From: Streptomyces dangxiongensis
Lineage (GTDB): Bacteria > Actinomycetota > Actinomycetes > Streptomycetales > Streptomycetaceae
NCBI RefSeq assembly: GCF_003675325.1
Contig: NZ_CP033073.1
Coordinates: 2,480,001-2,544,000 of the forward strand
Length of the DNA stretch: 64,000 bases
Direction: 5' to 3'
In this document: in pieces, positions 43,135 to 55,728 of the stretch
Layout of the letters: every line of letters begins with the position of its first letter
Numbering within the stretch: the stretch's first letter is position 1
Notes under the pieces: generated by a model
Seen by the model: the letters and a program-made list of their open reading frames with translations, nothing else
What the model was told of the DNA's origin: nothing
The model's database searches: none
Made by a program: the position numbers and the translations under genes

Positions 43135-43707
43135 ATGGTCAATCTGACACGCATCTACACCAGGACCGGCGACCAGGGCACCACCAGCCTCGGCGACATG
43201 AGCCGGGTGCCCAAGACGGACCTCCGCATCTCCGCGTACGCGGACACCAACGAGGCCAACGCGGTCATCGGCACCGCGATCGCCCTGGGCGGGCTGCACG
43301 AGGAGATCGTCACGGTCCTCACCCGCGTCCAGAACGACCTGTTCGACGTGGGTGCGGACCTGTCGACGCCGGTGGTGGAGAACCCGCGGTTCCCGCCGCT
43401 CAGGGTGGAGCAGTTCTACGTCGACAAGCTGGAGGCGGACTGCGACCGCTTCAACGAACGGCTGGAGAAGCTGCGTTCCTTCATCCTGCCCGGGGGCACC
43501 GCGGGTGCCGCCCTGCTCCACCAGGCGTGCACGGTCGTACGGCGGGCCGAGCGCTCCACATGGGCGGCCCTGGAGGTGCACGGCGAGACGATGAACCCGC
43601 TCACCGCGACCTACCTGAACCGCCTCTCGGACCTGCTGTTCATTCTGGCCCGCAGTGCCAACCGCGAGGTCGGCGACGTGCTGTGGGTGCCGGGCGGGGA
43701 GCGTTAG
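43135..43707 (+). CDS. Cob(I)yrinic acid a,c-diamide adenosyltransferase, PduO type
   Basis: 190 residues. It transfers adenosyl from ATP to cob(I)alamin, making coenzyme B12. The ATP-binding N-terminus RIYTRTGDQGTTSLGDMSRV is diagnostic, followed by ADTNEANAVIGTA, FDVGADLSTP, FILPGGTAGAALLHQACTVV and RRAERSTWAAL, and the C-terminal YLNRLSDLLFILAR. It would provide the cofactor for IcmA and other B12 mutases. The ATG lies 13 bp after the permease stop, so cotranscription with the exporter is possible but functionally unexplained. Confidence 0.93.
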   Translation: MVNLTRIYTRTGDQGTTSLGDMSRVPKTDLRISAYADTNEANAVIGTAIALGGLHEEIVTVLTRVQNDLFDVGADLSTPVVENPRFPPLRVEQFYVDKLEADCDRFNERLEKLRSFILPGGTAGAALLHQACTVVRRAERSTWAALEVHGETMNPLTATYLNRLSDLLFILARSANREVGDVLWVPGGER

Positions 43708-43743
43708 CCCTCTTTCCCGCGGCCCGGCCGGACGCCGGTACGG

Positions 43744-44247
43744 TCAGGAGCCGGTCCGGCCGTCCGCCAGCTCGCGCAGGATGTCGAGGTGGCCGTTGTG
43801 CCGGGCCGTCTCCTCGATGAGATGCAGCACGATCCAGCGCAGGTCGAACACGCTGCCGTCGTCCCGCTTGCGCCGGGCCTTGGTGGCCAGGTCGTGCGCG
43901 GCGATCAGCTCGTTGTGCCTCGCGGACTCCTCGGCGTACTCGCCGAGCAGCCGGGAGAGCGGGATGTCGACGGCGACGCGCATCTCGCGGTCGGGGTCCT
44001 CGTCGGTCCAGGGGCCCTCGTCCTCCTGACCGAGGAAGATGACCCGGAACCAGTAGTACTCGACCCAGCGCAGATGGTTGATCAGCCCGCTCATGGTCAT
44101 CAGCGGCGAGCCGGGGAGCGGAGCCTTACGGGCGTCCTCGTCGGAGAGTTCCTCGCACTTGGCGCGCGCGGTGGCGCGGACGTAGTCGAGGAAGGTGGTC
44201 AGCTGTGTGCGCTCGTCCCAGGCGGGAGGCGTGTCGGTGCGTGTCAT
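43744..44247 (-). CDS. DinB family protein (DUF664-like)
   Basis: 167 residues, four-helix-bundle pattern with the metal-ligand histidines of the DinB/YfiT class: LINHLRWVEYYW, EESARHNELIAAH, and VLHLIEETARHNGHLDILRE. Such proteins are often thiol or bacillithiol/mycothiol-dependent enzymes or stress proteins; the specific role cannot be assigned. It is cotranscribed with the membrane protein upstream (4-bp overlap). Its 3' end lies within an inverted repeat (43725-43733 with 43754-43762) that may stop transcription. Confidence 0.87.
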   Translation of the reverse strand: MTRTDTPPAWDERTQLTTFLDYVRATARAKCEELSDEDARKAPLPGSPLMTMSGLINHLRWVEYYWFRVIFLGQEDEGPWTDEDPDREMRVAVDIPLSRLLGEYAEESARHNELIAAHDLATKARRKRDDGSVFDLRWIVLHLIEETARHNGHLDILRELADGRTGS

Positions 44248-44840
44248 CGCGGGAATGATCCACCGGCGCCCGCCTCGGTGTCGACAGGATTTGCGGCGGC
44301 CCCGTCCCGGGGCTCCCGCTTCGGGAACAGCGTGTAGCTGACGGCGATGACCAGGTTGACGGCGATCAGCCACAGCATGCGCTCCTGCCACGCCCGCAGC
44401 ACGCCGGTGTCGCCGTCGGGGCCGACGTACCGGACGGCGCATTCGAGGAGGGCGAGGGCGACGGCCGAGGACAGGATCCAGCGGCCCGCGGTCCTCCATT
44501 CGTGGACGGTGCGCGCCCGGCCGTACCTCGGGGCCCTGGCCGGGCGCCGGCCGCCGGCGAAGCGGTGGGCCGCCCAGGCGTCCGCCCACCTGAGGGTGGC
44601 CGGGCCGAGGCCGACCGTGAAGCCGACGTAGACGGCGGCGAGGCCGTGCCGCCAGTCGGGTCCGGCGCCGTTCCTGAGGTCCGTCGCGGTGGCGACGAGG
44701 AGCACGACCTCCAGGAGCGGCTCGCACAGCAGCAGCGCCAGGCCGGTGCGCGGCATCCGCACCACGTACCGGACGGCCAGTCCGGCCGCCAGCAGCACCC
44801 AGAACGCCACCTCGGCGGCGGCCACCAGTGCGACGATCAT
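44244..44840 (-). CDS. Integral membrane protein of unknown function
   Basis: 198 residues, about five hydrophobic segments (AAAEVAFWVLLAAGLAVRYV, GLALLLCEPLLEVVLLVATA, HGLAAVYVGFTVGLGPATL, ILSSAVALALLECAVRYV, MLWLIAVNLVIAVSYTLF). A central RADAWAAHRF-like charged loop (RWADAWAAHRFAGGRRPARA) lies between helices 3 and 4. It is followed with 4-bp overlap by the DinB gene and is divergent from chiS across 153 bp. No family name is recalled with confidence. Confidence 0.75.
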   Translation of the reverse strand: MIVALVAAAEVAFWVLLAAGLAVRYVVRMPRTGLALLLCEPLLEVVLLVATATDLRNGAGPDWRHGLAAVYVGFTVGLGPATLRWADAWAAHRFAGGRRPARAPRYGRARTVHEWRTAGRWILSSAVALALLECAVRYVGPDGDTGVLRAWQERMLWLIAVNLVIAVSYTLFPKREPRDGAAANPVDTEAGAGGSFPR

Positions 44841-44993
44841 GACGTGCTCCCCTCGTCCACCCCTCCAGGGTCCCGTGCCCGCGGCACCGGTTCCGTCGTC
44901 GGCGCGGACGAGGCCGCCGTAAGCGAAAGTCGCAGTGCGGCACCCTCCCCGGGGAGCAGGCGCACCGCCGCCCGGCCGTGTTGGATGAGGACC

Positions 44994-46166
44994 ATGGCCC
45001 GCGCACTCCCCCGACCGCACCGCGACGACCTGCGCATCGCCGTGGGCGGACTGGCCGGCGGAGTGCTGTTCTGGGCGCTGGGAACGCACCCGCGTCCCGA
45101 TACGGACCCCGTCGTGCTGTGGCACCCGGCGTGGGCCCCGCTGGTGCCGCTGGCGGTGACCGTCGTCTGCGAGCTGCTGCGGCGCGTCCGGCCCCGGACC
45201 GGCCTGCTCGTCGGCACGGCCGCGCTGACCCTGGACACGGTGACCGAGGGCAGTCTCGTCACCGTGGTGCTGTACACGGACCTGGTGTACGCGGCCGTGC
45301 TGTACGGCACCGCGGCCTCGGCCCGCCGGATCCCCTGGATCACCGGGCTGTGCACGGTGCTCGGCGGGGTCGTGCCCGCCACCCTCTGGCGCGATCCGCA
45401 GGGCCTGCTGATCGGCGTCGCCATCGGTGTGGTGGCGTTCGCGCCCGCCACCACCGGCTGGGTGGTGCGCGACCACCGCGACGCCGCCGAGGCCGCCCGG
45501 CTGCGTGCCGAACAGACCGCGCTGCTCGCGGAGATGGACCGCGCGCAGGCGGTCACCGCTGAACGGGTCCGGGTGGCACGCGAGTTGCACGACATGGTCG
45601 CCAACCACCTGTCGGCCATCGCCATCCACTCCACGGCGGCGCTGTCGATCGGCGACCCGGAGACCGCGCGGGACGCCCTGGCCGTCGTCCGGGAGAACAG
45701 TGTGGCGGGCCTGGCCGAGATGCGCCGGCTGATCGGCATCCTGCGCGACGACTCCGGCGACCGGGCGCCCGCCGCGTCCCCCACCCTCGACGGTCTGGCC
45801 GCGCTGGTCTCCGCCGCCCGGGCCAACGGCCTGGACGTCCGGCTCGACGCCGGGCGCACCGAAGTGCCCACGCCGGTCGAACTGGCCGCCTACCGCATCG
45901 TGCAGGAGTCGCTGACGAACGCCCTGAAGCACGGCACCCAGGGGCGCGTCCACGTCGCTCTGCGGCAGCGGGACGGGATGCTGGACATCCGGGTGACCAG
46001 CCCCTGCCGGCCCGGCGACCCGCCTCGCGCCCCGGGCTCGGGCTCCGGGCTCACCGGGATGCGGGAGCGCGCCGCGCTGCTCGGCGGGCGTTGCGAGGCG
46101 GGCCCCGAGAGCGGGCGGTGGGCCGTACGCGCCACGCTTCCGCTCACCGGGGGAGATTCCGCGTGA
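44994..46166 (+). CDS. chiS: Sensor histidine kinase ChiS
   Basis: 390 residues, NarL-type kinase. The N-terminal half has about five membrane helices (residues 12-155). The HisKA_3 region has ARELHDMVANHLSAIAIHST with phospho-acceptor His199. The ATP-binding domain contains RIVQESLTNALKHG (N-box) and GSGLTGMRERAALLGG (G-box). It overlaps the response regulator by 4 bp. Upstream of a chitinase gene with the CBM2-FnIII-GH18 layout, this matches the known S. coelicolor chiS-chiR-chiC locus, so it probably senses chitin-derived signals. A second in-frame ATG lies at 44985. Confidence 0.88.
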   Translation: MARALPRPHRDDLRIAVGGLAGGVLFWALGTHPRPDTDPVVLWHPAWAPLVPLAVTVVCELLRRVRPRTGLLVGTAALTLDTVTEGSLVTVVLYTDLVYAAVLYGTAASARRIPWITGLCTVLGGVVPATLWRDPQGLLIGVAIGVVAFAPATTGWVVRDHRDAAEAARLRAEQTALLAEMDRAQAVTAERVRVARELHDMVANHLSAIAIHSTAALSIGDPETARDALAVVRENSVAGLAEMRRLIGILRDDSGDRAPAASPTLDGLAALVSAARANGLDVRLDAGRTEVPTPVELAAYRIVQESLTNALKHGTQGRVHVALRQRDGMLDIRVTSPCRPGDPPRAPGSGSGLTGMRERAALLGGRCEAGPESGRWAVRATLPLTGGDSA

Positions 46167-46819
46167 TCCGGGTCCTGGTCGCCGAGGACCAGTCCGCCGT
46201 CCGCGCCGGGCTCGTCCTGATCCTGCGCAGCGCGCCGGACATCGACGTGGTCGCGGAGGCGGAGGACGGTGAGCGGGCGGTCCGGCTGGCGGGGGAGCTG
46301 CGGCCGGACGTCGTCCTGATGGATGTGCAGCTGCCCCGGCTGGACGGGGTGTCGGCGACCCGGCGGATCGTCGCGGAAGGGTTCGCGGACGTGCTCGTGC
46401 TGACCACGTTCGACCTGGACGAGTACGTGTTCGGGGCGTTGCGGGCGGGCGCGGCCGGATTCCTGCTGAAGGACGCCGAGGCGCGGGACCTGCTGGAGGC
46501 GGTGCGGACGGTGGCGCGCGGGGAGGGGATCGTGGCGCCGGCCGTGACGCGCCGGCTGATCGCCGAGTTCGCGGCGGCTCCGGTGCGGGGGGCGCGGTCC
46601 GGCCCGGCGGTGCTGGAGGGGCTCACCCGGCGGGAACGGGAGGTGCTGGGCTGTATCGGTGAGGGCCTGTCGAACGCGCGGATCGGGGCACGGCTGGACA
46701 TGGCGGAGGGCACGGTGAAGACGCACGTCAGCCGGTTGCTGGCGAAGCTGGGGCTGCGCAGCCGGGTGCAAGCGGCGGTTCTGGCCGTGGAGTTGGGGCT
46801 CCATCGGGACGACTCCTGA
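46163..46819 (+). CDS. chiR: Response regulator ChiR
   Basis: 218 residues. The receiver domain has AEDQ, phospho-acceptor Asp54 in VVLMDVQLPRLDG, and LTTFDLDEYVF...GFLLKD. The LuxR-type helix-turn-helix lies at about 150-215 (LTRREREVLGCIGEGLSNAR, EGTVKTHVSRLLAKLGLRSR). GTG 46163 overlaps chiS (GTGA). By analogy to the S. coelicolor locus it activates the adjacent chiC promoter. Confidence 0.9.
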   Translation: MIRVLVAEDQSAVRAGLVLILRSAPDIDVVAEAEDGERAVRLAGELRPDVVLMDVQLPRLDGVSATRRIVAEGFADVLVLTTFDLDEYVFGALRAGAAGFLLKDAEARDLLEAVRTVARGEGIVAPAVTRRLIAEFAAAPVRGARSGPAVLEGLTRREREVLGCIGEGLSNARIGARLDMAEGTVKTHVSRLLAKLGLRSRVQAAVLAVELGLHRDDS

Positions 46820-46820
46820 A

Positions 46821-46862
46821 TGGTCCAGACCTATTGACGAGTGGTCCAGACCTTTCTACTCT
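46821..46862 (+). promoter_or_regulatory. chiC promoter with 12-bp direct repeats
   Basis: TGGTCCAGACCT occurs at 46821-46832 and 46842-46853, flanking TTGACG (-35, 46834-46839), with TACTCT (-10, 46857-46862) at 17-bp spacing. These 12-bp repeats are the hallmark of Streptomyces chitinase promoters, needed for chitin induction and glucose repression and bound by DasR. Confidence 0.9.
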
Positions 46863-46927
46863 CGCAGCACTCGGGCATGGAGGCTCAGTCATGCCCCTGA
46901 CACCCCCGACGACGAGGGAGGCGCAGC

Positions 46928-48748
<1,821 letters not shown>

Positions 48749-48768
48749 AAGCGAACTGCACCCCGCCC

Positions 48769-48805
48769 TTCACCCTCCCCCGGCCTTCGTCCGGGGGAGG
48801 GTGAA
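48769..48805. terminator. chiC/DUF2550 bidirectional terminator
   Basis: A 15-bp stem TTCACCCTCCCCCGG (48769-48783)/complement (48791-48805) with a 7-nt loop lies between the convergent chiC and DUF2550 genes. Confidence 0.9.
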
Positions 48806-48810
48806 CGCGG

Positions 48811-49257
48811 CTACGCCACATTCACCCTCTGTCCGGGTGGGGCCGCTTCCAGCCACGCGAGAAATCCGGTCAGCGCGTCTTCGCTCATGGCGAGTTCGAG
48901 GTGCGCGCCCCGGTGCGCACAGGCCAGCACCACCGCGTCGGACAGCAGCGCCAGCTCCTCCTCGCCCTCGGGCAGCCGGCGGCCGGCCACCTCGATCTGC
49001 GCGCGCTCCAGGACGCGGCGCGGGCGGACGGCGTAGGAGAAGACCCGGTACCACTCGATGCGGTCACCGTTGTAGCGGGCGACGCCGTAGCTCCAGCCCT
49101 TACCGCCCGCGTCCGGCTCCTCGGGTACGTCCCAGCGCAGCGAACAGTCGAACGTACCGCCGGAACGCTGGATCAGCCTGCGGCGCAGCCCGAACAGGAA
49201 CAACCCCACCGCCAGGAGCGCGACCACGATCCCGCACACAGTCAGAGCGAGGACCAT
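48811..49257 (-). CDS. DUF2550 membrane protein
   Basis: 148 residues: one N-terminal membrane helix (ALTVCGIVVALLAVGLFLFG), then the DUF2550 domain (RSGGTFDCSLRW, KGWSYGVARYNGDRIEWYRV, ELALLSDAVVLACAHRG). ATG 49257 was chosen because AGGAGGT lies 8 nt upstream; the GTG at 49263 would be too close to that site. DUF2550 genes regularly follow atpC in actinobacteria, as here (154 bp after atpC). Its function is not known. Confidence 0.85.
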   Translation of the reverse strand: MVLALTVCGIVVALLAVGLFLFGLRRRLIQRSGGTFDCSLRWDVPEEPDAGGKGWSYGVARYNGDRIEWYRVFSYAVRPRRVLERAQIEVAGRRLPEGEEELALLSDAVVLACAHRGAHLELAMSEDALTGFLAWLEAAPPGQRVNVA

Positions 49258-49316
49258 CGGCACCGACCTCCTCGTCTCTCAGGCAGTGGCACCGCCGGTG
49301 TCACTGAGTAATGAAA

Positions 49317-49385
49317 CGGAAAAAACATCCACATCTGCCTCAGCCGCGACCGGCACCGGATTGCTCCGGGCCGGCCGCGGCTGAG
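49317..49385 (-). terminator. Terminator of the ATP synthase operon
   Basis: CTCAGCCGCG (49339-49348) pairs with CGCGGCTGAG (49376-49385), with further CCGG pairing inside. On the minus strand a U-run (plus-strand AAAAAA near 49320) follows after about 12 nt. Confidence 0.75.
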
Positions 49386-49411
49386 TGACGTCAACGTACA
49401 GCGCGGCTGGT

Positions 49412-49786
49412 TCAGCGCGCCGCCGCCGCGCGCAGTCGGACGTCCGCGCGGCGCTCGGCACCGGCGTCGCCCTCCGCCTTCGCGCGCTCCAGCTCACGCT
49501 CCGTGCGCTGGACATCGATCTCGTCCGACAGCTCGGCGATCTCGGCCAGCAGCGACAGCTTGTCGTCCGCGAACGAGATGAAACCGCCGTGCACCGCGGC
49601 GACGACCGTTCCGCCTTCACTCGTACGGATGGTCACCGGGCCCGACTCCAGCACACCGAGCAGCGGCTGGTGACCGGGCATGACGCCGATGTCGCCGGAC
49701 GTGGTGCGCGCGACGACCAGGGTGGCCTCGCCGGACCAGACCTGACGGTCGGCGGCGACCAGCTCGACGTGCAGCTCAGCAGCCAA
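49412..49786 (-). CDS. atpC: ATP synthase F1 epsilon subunit
   Basis: 124 residues: beta-sandwich N-terminal domain (ELHVELVAADRQVWSGEATL, GDIGVMPGHQPLLGVLESGP) and a C-terminal helical pair (EIDVQRTERELERAKAEGDA). It couples rotation to F1 and can inhibit hydrolysis. It is last in the operon atpIBEFHAGDC. It is separated from atpD by 110 bp with two hairpins, a larger gap than elsewhere in the 3' half. Confidence 0.95.
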   Translation of the reverse strand: MAAELHVELVAADRQVWSGEATLVVARTTSGDIGVMPGHQPLLGVLESGPVTIRTSEGGTVVAAVHGGFISFADDKLSLLAEIAELSDEIDVQRTERELERAKAEGDAGAERRADVRLRAAAAR

Positions 49787-49805
49787 GGGTGGCTCCTCGG
49801 GTCAC

Positions 49806-49882
49806 CACCCGGCGGTAGTGCCGGGTGTTGGGGTCAATTCTAGTAGGCGTGGATGAGGGGGCGGGACTCGCCCGCCCCCTCA
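49806..49882 (-). other. Two hairpins in the atpD-atpC gap
   Basis: TGAGGGGGCGGG (49854-49865)/CCCGCCCCCTCA (49871-49882) with a 5-nt loop, and CACCCGGC (49806-49813)/GCCGGGTG (49820-49827), lie between atpD and atpC. They may lower or stabilise the downstream transcript. Confidence 0.65.
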
Positions 49883-49896
49883 CGCGAGCACGAGGC

Positions 49897-51333
<1,437 letters not shown>

Positions 51334-52251
51334 TTATCGGTCACTCCCCGCGGTCGCGTCGGCCAGGGCACTGGCGCCACCGACGATCTCGCTGATTTCC
51401 TGGGTGATTTCGGCCTGGCGGGCCGCGTTGGCAAGGCGGGACAGCGTGTTGATCAGCTCGCCCGCGTTGTCGGTGGCCGACTTCATCGCGCGCCGCGTGG
51501 CGGCGTGCTTCGAAGCGGCCGACTGGAGCAGCGCGTTGTAGATACGGCTCTCGACGTAGCGCGGCAGCAGGGCGTCGAGGACGTCCTCCGCCGACGGCTC
51601 GAAGTCGTACAGCGGCAGGATCTCGCCCTGGGGGGCGCTCTCCTGCGCGACCTCGTCGAGACGCAGCGGCAGCAGCCGGGCGCCGAGCGCCGTCTGCGTC
51701 ATCATCGAGACGAACTCGGTGAAGACGATGTGGAGTTCGTCCACACCACCCTCGGCCGTGTCCTTCTCGATCGCCTCGATCAGAGGCGCCGCCACCTTCT
51801 TGGCGTCCGCGTACGTCGGCTCGTCGGTGAACCCGCTCCACGACTCCGCGATCTTGCGCTCACGGAAGTTGTAGTGGGCGGCACCGCGCCGGCCGACGAT
51901 GTACGTGTCGACCTGCTTGCCCTCGCGCTCCAGGCGCTCGGTCAGTTGCTCCGCCGCCTTGATGGCATTGGAGTTGAAGGCGCCGGCGAGACCGCGGTCG
52001 CTCGTGAGGAGGAGGACCGCGGCGCGGGCCGGGTTCTCCGTCTCCGTGGTGAGCGGATGCCTGGTGTTGGAACCCGTACCGACCGCCGTGACCGCGCGCG
52101 TCAGCTCGGTCGCGTACGGCGTGGAGGCCGCCACCTTGCGCTGCGCCTTGACGACGCGCGAGGCGGCGATCATCTCCATCGCCTTGGTGATCTTCTTGGT
52201 CGCGGTGACGGATCGGATGCGACGCTTGTAGACCCGGAGCTGGGCTCCCAT
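51334..52251 (-). CDS. atpG: ATP synthase F1 gamma subunit
   Basis: 305 residues, the central rotor. The N-terminal [20 protein letters not shown] and [24 protein letters not shown], and the C-terminal coiled helix [20 protein letters not shown] with [13 protein letters not shown] are all typical. The stop abuts the atpD start. It lies 20 bp after atpA. Confidence 0.97.
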   Translation of the reverse strand: MGAQLRVYKRRIRSVTATKKITKAMEMIAASRVVKAQRKVAASTPYATELTRAVTAVGTGSNTRHPLTTETENPARAAVLLLTSDRGLAGAFNSNAIKAAEQLTERLEREGKQVDTYIVGRRGAAHYNFRERKIAESWSGFTDEPTYADAKKVAAPLIEAIEKDTAEGGVDELHIVFTEFVSMMTQTALGARLLPLRLDEVAQESAPQGEILPLYDFEPSAEDVLDALLPRYVESRIYNALLQSAASKHAATRRAMKSATDNAGELINTLSRLANAARQAEITQEISEIVGGASALADATAGSDR

Positions 52252-52271
52252 GAGTCAGGTCCTTCCTTACG

Positions 52272-53864
52272 TCACTTGGCGGCAGCGGCAGGAGTGTCCT
52301 CGCCGAGCAGCCTGCCGTCCGAGGTCTCGAACTGCTTCTTGAACTCCACGATGGCGTCCGCGATGGCCGTGAGCGTGTCGTCGGACATCTTGCCGCCCTC
52401 GCGGATGGAGGTCATGAGGCCCTGCTCCTTGCGGTGCAGGTACTCCAGCAGCTCCTTCTCGAAGCGGCGGATGTCGGCGACCGGCACCTCGTCCATCCGG
52501 CCGGTGGTGCCGGCCCACACGGAGACGACCTGGTCCTCGGTGGACATCGGCTGGTACTGGTCCTGCTTCAGCAGCTCGACCATGCGCTGACCGCGCTCTA
52601 GCTGCGACTTCGAGGCCGCGTCCAGGTCGGAACCGAAGGCGGCGAACGCCTCCAGCTCACGGAACTGGGCGAGGTCGACACGCAGACGGCCGGAGACCTG
52701 CTTCATCGCCTTGTGCTGCGCGGAACCGCCGACTCGGGAGACGGAGATACCGACGTTCAGCGCGGGGCGCTGACCGGCGTTGAAGAGGTCCGACTCCAGG
52801 AAGCACTGGCCGTCGGTGATGGAGATGACGTTGGTCGGGATGAACGCCGAGACGTCGTTGGCCTTCGTCTCGACGATCGGCAGACCGGTCATCGAGCCGG
52901 CGCCCTCGTCGTCGGAGAGCTTGGCGCAGCGCTCCAGCAGACGCGAGTGCAGGTAGAAGACGTCACCCGGGTAGGCCTCACGGCCCGGCGGGCGGCGCAG
53001 CAGCAGCGACACGGCGCGGTAGGCGTCGGCCTGCTTCGACAGGTCGTCGAAGATGATCAGGACGTGCTTGCCCTGGTACATCCAGTGCTGGCCGATGGCC
53101 GAACCGGTGTACGGCGCCAGGTACTTGAAGCCGGCCGGGTCGGACGCCGGGGCGGCGACGATGGTCGTGTACTCCAGGGCGCCGTTCTCCTCCAGCGCGC
53201 GGCGCACGCCGGCGATGGTGGAGCCCTTCTGGCCGATGGCGACGTAGATGCAGCGGACCTGCTTCTTCGGGTCGCCCGAGCGCCAGTTGTCGCGCTGGTT
53301 GATGATCGTGTCGACGGCCAGGGCGGTCTTGCCGGTCTGGCGGTCGCCGATGATCAGCTGACGCTGACCACGGCCGATCGGGGTCATCGCGTCGACGGCC
53401 TTGTAGCCCGTCTCCATCGGCTCGTGCACCGACTTGCGCTGCATGACCGTGGGGGCCTGCAGCTCGAGGGCGCGGCGGCCGTCGGTCTCGACCTCGCCGA
53501 GGCCGTCGATCGGGTTGCCGAGCGGGTCGACGACGCGGCCGAGGTAGCCCTCGCCGACCGCCACGGAGAGGATCTCACCGGTGCGGTGCACCGGCTGCCC
53601 CTCCTCGATACCGCTGAACTCGCCGAGGACGACCGCACCGATCTCGCGCTCTTCCAGGTTCAGCGCGAGACCGAGGGATCCGTCCTCGAACTTCAGCAGT
53701 TCGTTCGCCATGGCCGAGGGCAGGCCCTCGATCTTGGCGATACCGTCGCCGGCGACGGTGACCGTACCGACCTCCTCGCGCGAGGCCGCGTCCGGCTTGT
53801 ACGACTGGACGAAGTTCTCCAGCGCGTCCCGGATCTCCTCCGGCCGGATCGTGAGCTCCGCCAT
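52272..53864 (-). CDS. atpA: ATP synthase F1 alpha subunit
   Basis: 530 residues, non-catalytic nucleotide-binding subunit. [20 protein letters not shown] opens the protein. Walker A is [15 protein letters not shown], and [16 protein letters not shown] and the arginine-finger region [18 protein letters not shown] are present. ATG 53864 matches homologues; the longer frame runs through the 140-bp gap with atpH, which contains a hairpin. Confidence 0.98.
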   Translation of the reverse strand: MAELTIRPEEIRDALENFVQSYKPDAASREEVGTVTVAGDGIAKIEGLPSAMANELLKFEDGSLGLALNLEEREIGAVVLGEFSGIEEGQPVHRTGEILSVAVGEGYLGRVVDPLGNPIDGLGEVETDGRRALELQAPTVMQRKSVHEPMETGYKAVDAMTPIGRGQRQLIIGDRQTGKTALAVDTIINQRDNWRSGDPKKQVRCIYVAIGQKGSTIAGVRRALEENGALEYTTIVAAPASDPAGFKYLAPYTGSAIGQHWMYQGKHVLIIFDDLSKQADAYRAVSLLLRRPPGREAYPGDVFYLHSRLLERCAKLSDDEGAGSMTGLPIVETKANDVSAFIPTNVISITDGQCFLESDLFNAGQRPALNVGISVSRVGGSAQHKAMKQVSGRLRVDLAQFRELEAFAAFGSDLDAASKSQLERGQRMVELLKQDQYQPMSTEDQVVSVWAGTTGRMDEVPVADIRRFEKELLEYLHRKEQGLMTSIREGGKMSDDTLTAIADAIVEFKKQFETSDGRLLGEDTPAAAAK

Positions 53865-53904
53865 CTGGGTTCCCTGCTCTCCTTGTTGGGCCCGAAGTTT
53901 CACT

Positions 53905-53929
53905 TTGGGGGGGTGGGGACTCCCCCCAA
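53905..53929 (-). other. Hairpin in the atpH-atpA gap
   Basis: TTGGGGGG (53905-53912) can pair with CCCCCCAA (53922-53929) within a 140-bp gap inside an otherwise tight operon. It is a candidate mRNA-processing or stabilising element controlling subunit ratio. Confidence 0.5.
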
Positions 53930-54004
53930 CAGGAGGTGAATCCTCTGCACGGCCCAACCAGGGCCGTAATTACGTCTTGCTTTTCTGGAAATGCCGAGGT
54001 GTTG

Positions 54005-54820
54005 CTAGCTCGCCATGCGGCGGGCGGCCTCGTCCAGCCGGTCCGCGATCGAGCCGTTGATGACCTCGTCACCGACCTGCACCCGCATGCCTCCGACGAC
54101 CTCGGGGTCGACGTCGAGGTTCAGGTGCATCCGGCGCCCGTAGAGCTTGGTCAGGGCGGCGCCGAGGCGCTCCTTCTGTCCGTCGCTCAGGGGCACCGCC
54201 GAGGTGACGACGGCGACCATGCGGTTCCGGCGCTCCGCGGCCAGCCTGGACAGGGACTCCAGTCCCGACTCCAGGCTACGTCCACGCGGCGCGGTGGCGA
54301 GGCGCGTCACCAGACGCTCGGTGACCGGCTGGGCCCGCCCGCCGAGGAGCCGGTGCAGCAGCTCGGTCTTGGCCGGGGCTCCGGCGGCGCGGTCGGTGAG
54401 CGCGGCGCGCAGCCCGGTGGCGGAGGAGACGATCCGGCCGAACCGGAACAGCTCGTCCTCGACGTCGTCGAGGGTGCCCGACTTCTCCGCGGCCGTGAGG
54501 TCGGCGATGCTCGCCAGCTCCTCGACCGCGTCCACCAGGTCGCGGGTCTGCGACCAGCGGGACCGGGCCAGCCCGGACACCAGGTCGGCGGTGGTGCCGC
54601 TGACCTGGCCCCCGATCAGACGCTGGACTAGCTGCGCCTTCGCCTCTCCGGGCTGAGCCGGGTCGGTGAGGGCCCGGCGCAGGCCGGCCTCGCGGTCGAG
54701 CAGCGCGGTGACGGCCGCCAGCTCGTCGGCGAGCTGCGCGGCGTCCACGGCCGTGGAGTCCGTCAGCGCGTCGAGACGCCCACGGGCGGCTGCCAGGGCC
54801 TCGCGGCTCGCTCCGTTCAT
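54005..54820 (-). CDS. atpH: ATP synthase F1 delta subunit
   Basis: 271 residues, longer than the roughly 180 of E. coli because of the N-terminal extension usual in actinobacteria. The C-terminal half shows VAVVTSAVPLSDGQKERLGA and the conserved VDPEVVGGMRVQVGDEVING. It forms the peripheral-stalk cap with AtpF. Its start overlaps the atpF stop by 4 bp. Confidence 0.95.
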   Translation of the reverse strand: MNGASREALAAARGRLDALTDSTAVDAAQLADELAAVTALLDREAGLRRALTDPAQPGEAKAQLVQRLIGGQVSGTTADLVSGLARSRWSQTRDLVDAVEELASIADLTAAEKSGTLDDVEDELFRFGRIVSSATGLRAALTDRAAGAPAKTELLHRLLGGRAQPVTERLVTRLATAPRGRSLESGLESLSRLAAERRNRMVAVVTSAVPLSDGQKERLGAALTKLYGRRMHLNLDVDPEVVGGMRVQVGDEVINGSIADRLDEAARRMAS

Positions 54821-55362
54821 CGCGTGGCCTCGGCCTTCTCCTCGAGCTGGTCGAGGAAGCGGTCGATCACACGGCTCTGCCGGGCGTGGTCCTCGAGGGA
54901 CTCGCCGACGAGCTTGCCGGCCAGGTCGGTGGCGAGCTTGCCGACGTCCTGGCGCAGCGCGGACGCGGCGGCCTTGCGGTCGGCCTCGATCTGCGCGTGA
55001 CCGGCGGCGACGATCTCCTCGCGCTGCCGCTGACCCTCGGCCCGCATCTCGGCGATGAGCACGGCACCCTGCTCCTGCGCCTCCTGGCGCAGGCGCGCGG
55101 CCTCGTGCCGGGCCTCGGCGAGCTGGGCCTTGTACTGCTCGAGGACGCTCTGGGCCTCGGTCTGTGCGGCCTCGGCCTTCTCGATACCGCCCTCGATGGC
55201 CTCGCGACGCTCTTCCAGGACCTTGTTGATGGTCGGGAGGAACTTCTTGGCGAGGAAGAAGAAGACGATGGCGAAAGCGATCAGGCCGATGACGAGCTCT
55301 GGGATCTCGGGGATCAGAGGGTTCTGGGCCTCTTCAGCCGCCTGCTGTACCAGGGCGTTCAC
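54817..55362 (-). CDS. atpF: ATP synthase F0 subunit b
   Basis: 181 residues: a short periplasmic N-terminus, one membrane helix (ELVIGLIAFAIVFFFLAKKF), then a long charged helix (EERREAIEGGIEKAEAAQTE onward) that forms the peripheral stalk. GTG start at 55360-55362. It overlaps atpH by 4 bp. Confidence 0.96.
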   Translation of the reverse strand: MNALVQQAAEEAQNPLIPEIPELVIGLIAFAIVFFFLAKKFLPTINKVLEERREAIEGGIEKAEAAQTEAQSVLEQYKAQLAEARHEAARLRQEAQEQGAVLIAEMRAEGQRQREEIVAAGHAQIEADRKAAASALRQDVGKLATDLAGKLVGESLEDHARQSRVIDRFLDQLEEKAEATR

Positions 55363-55403
55363 ATCAGTGCCTTCCGTCTAAGGGAGTTGCGTCGAAACGC
55401 GCT

Positions 55404-55667
<264 letters not shown>

Positions 55668-55728
55668 TTACAGAGACCGGTGGGGGTTGGCCACCGGACG
55701 GTCGGTTGGACAGGGAGAGCGAGGAGGC

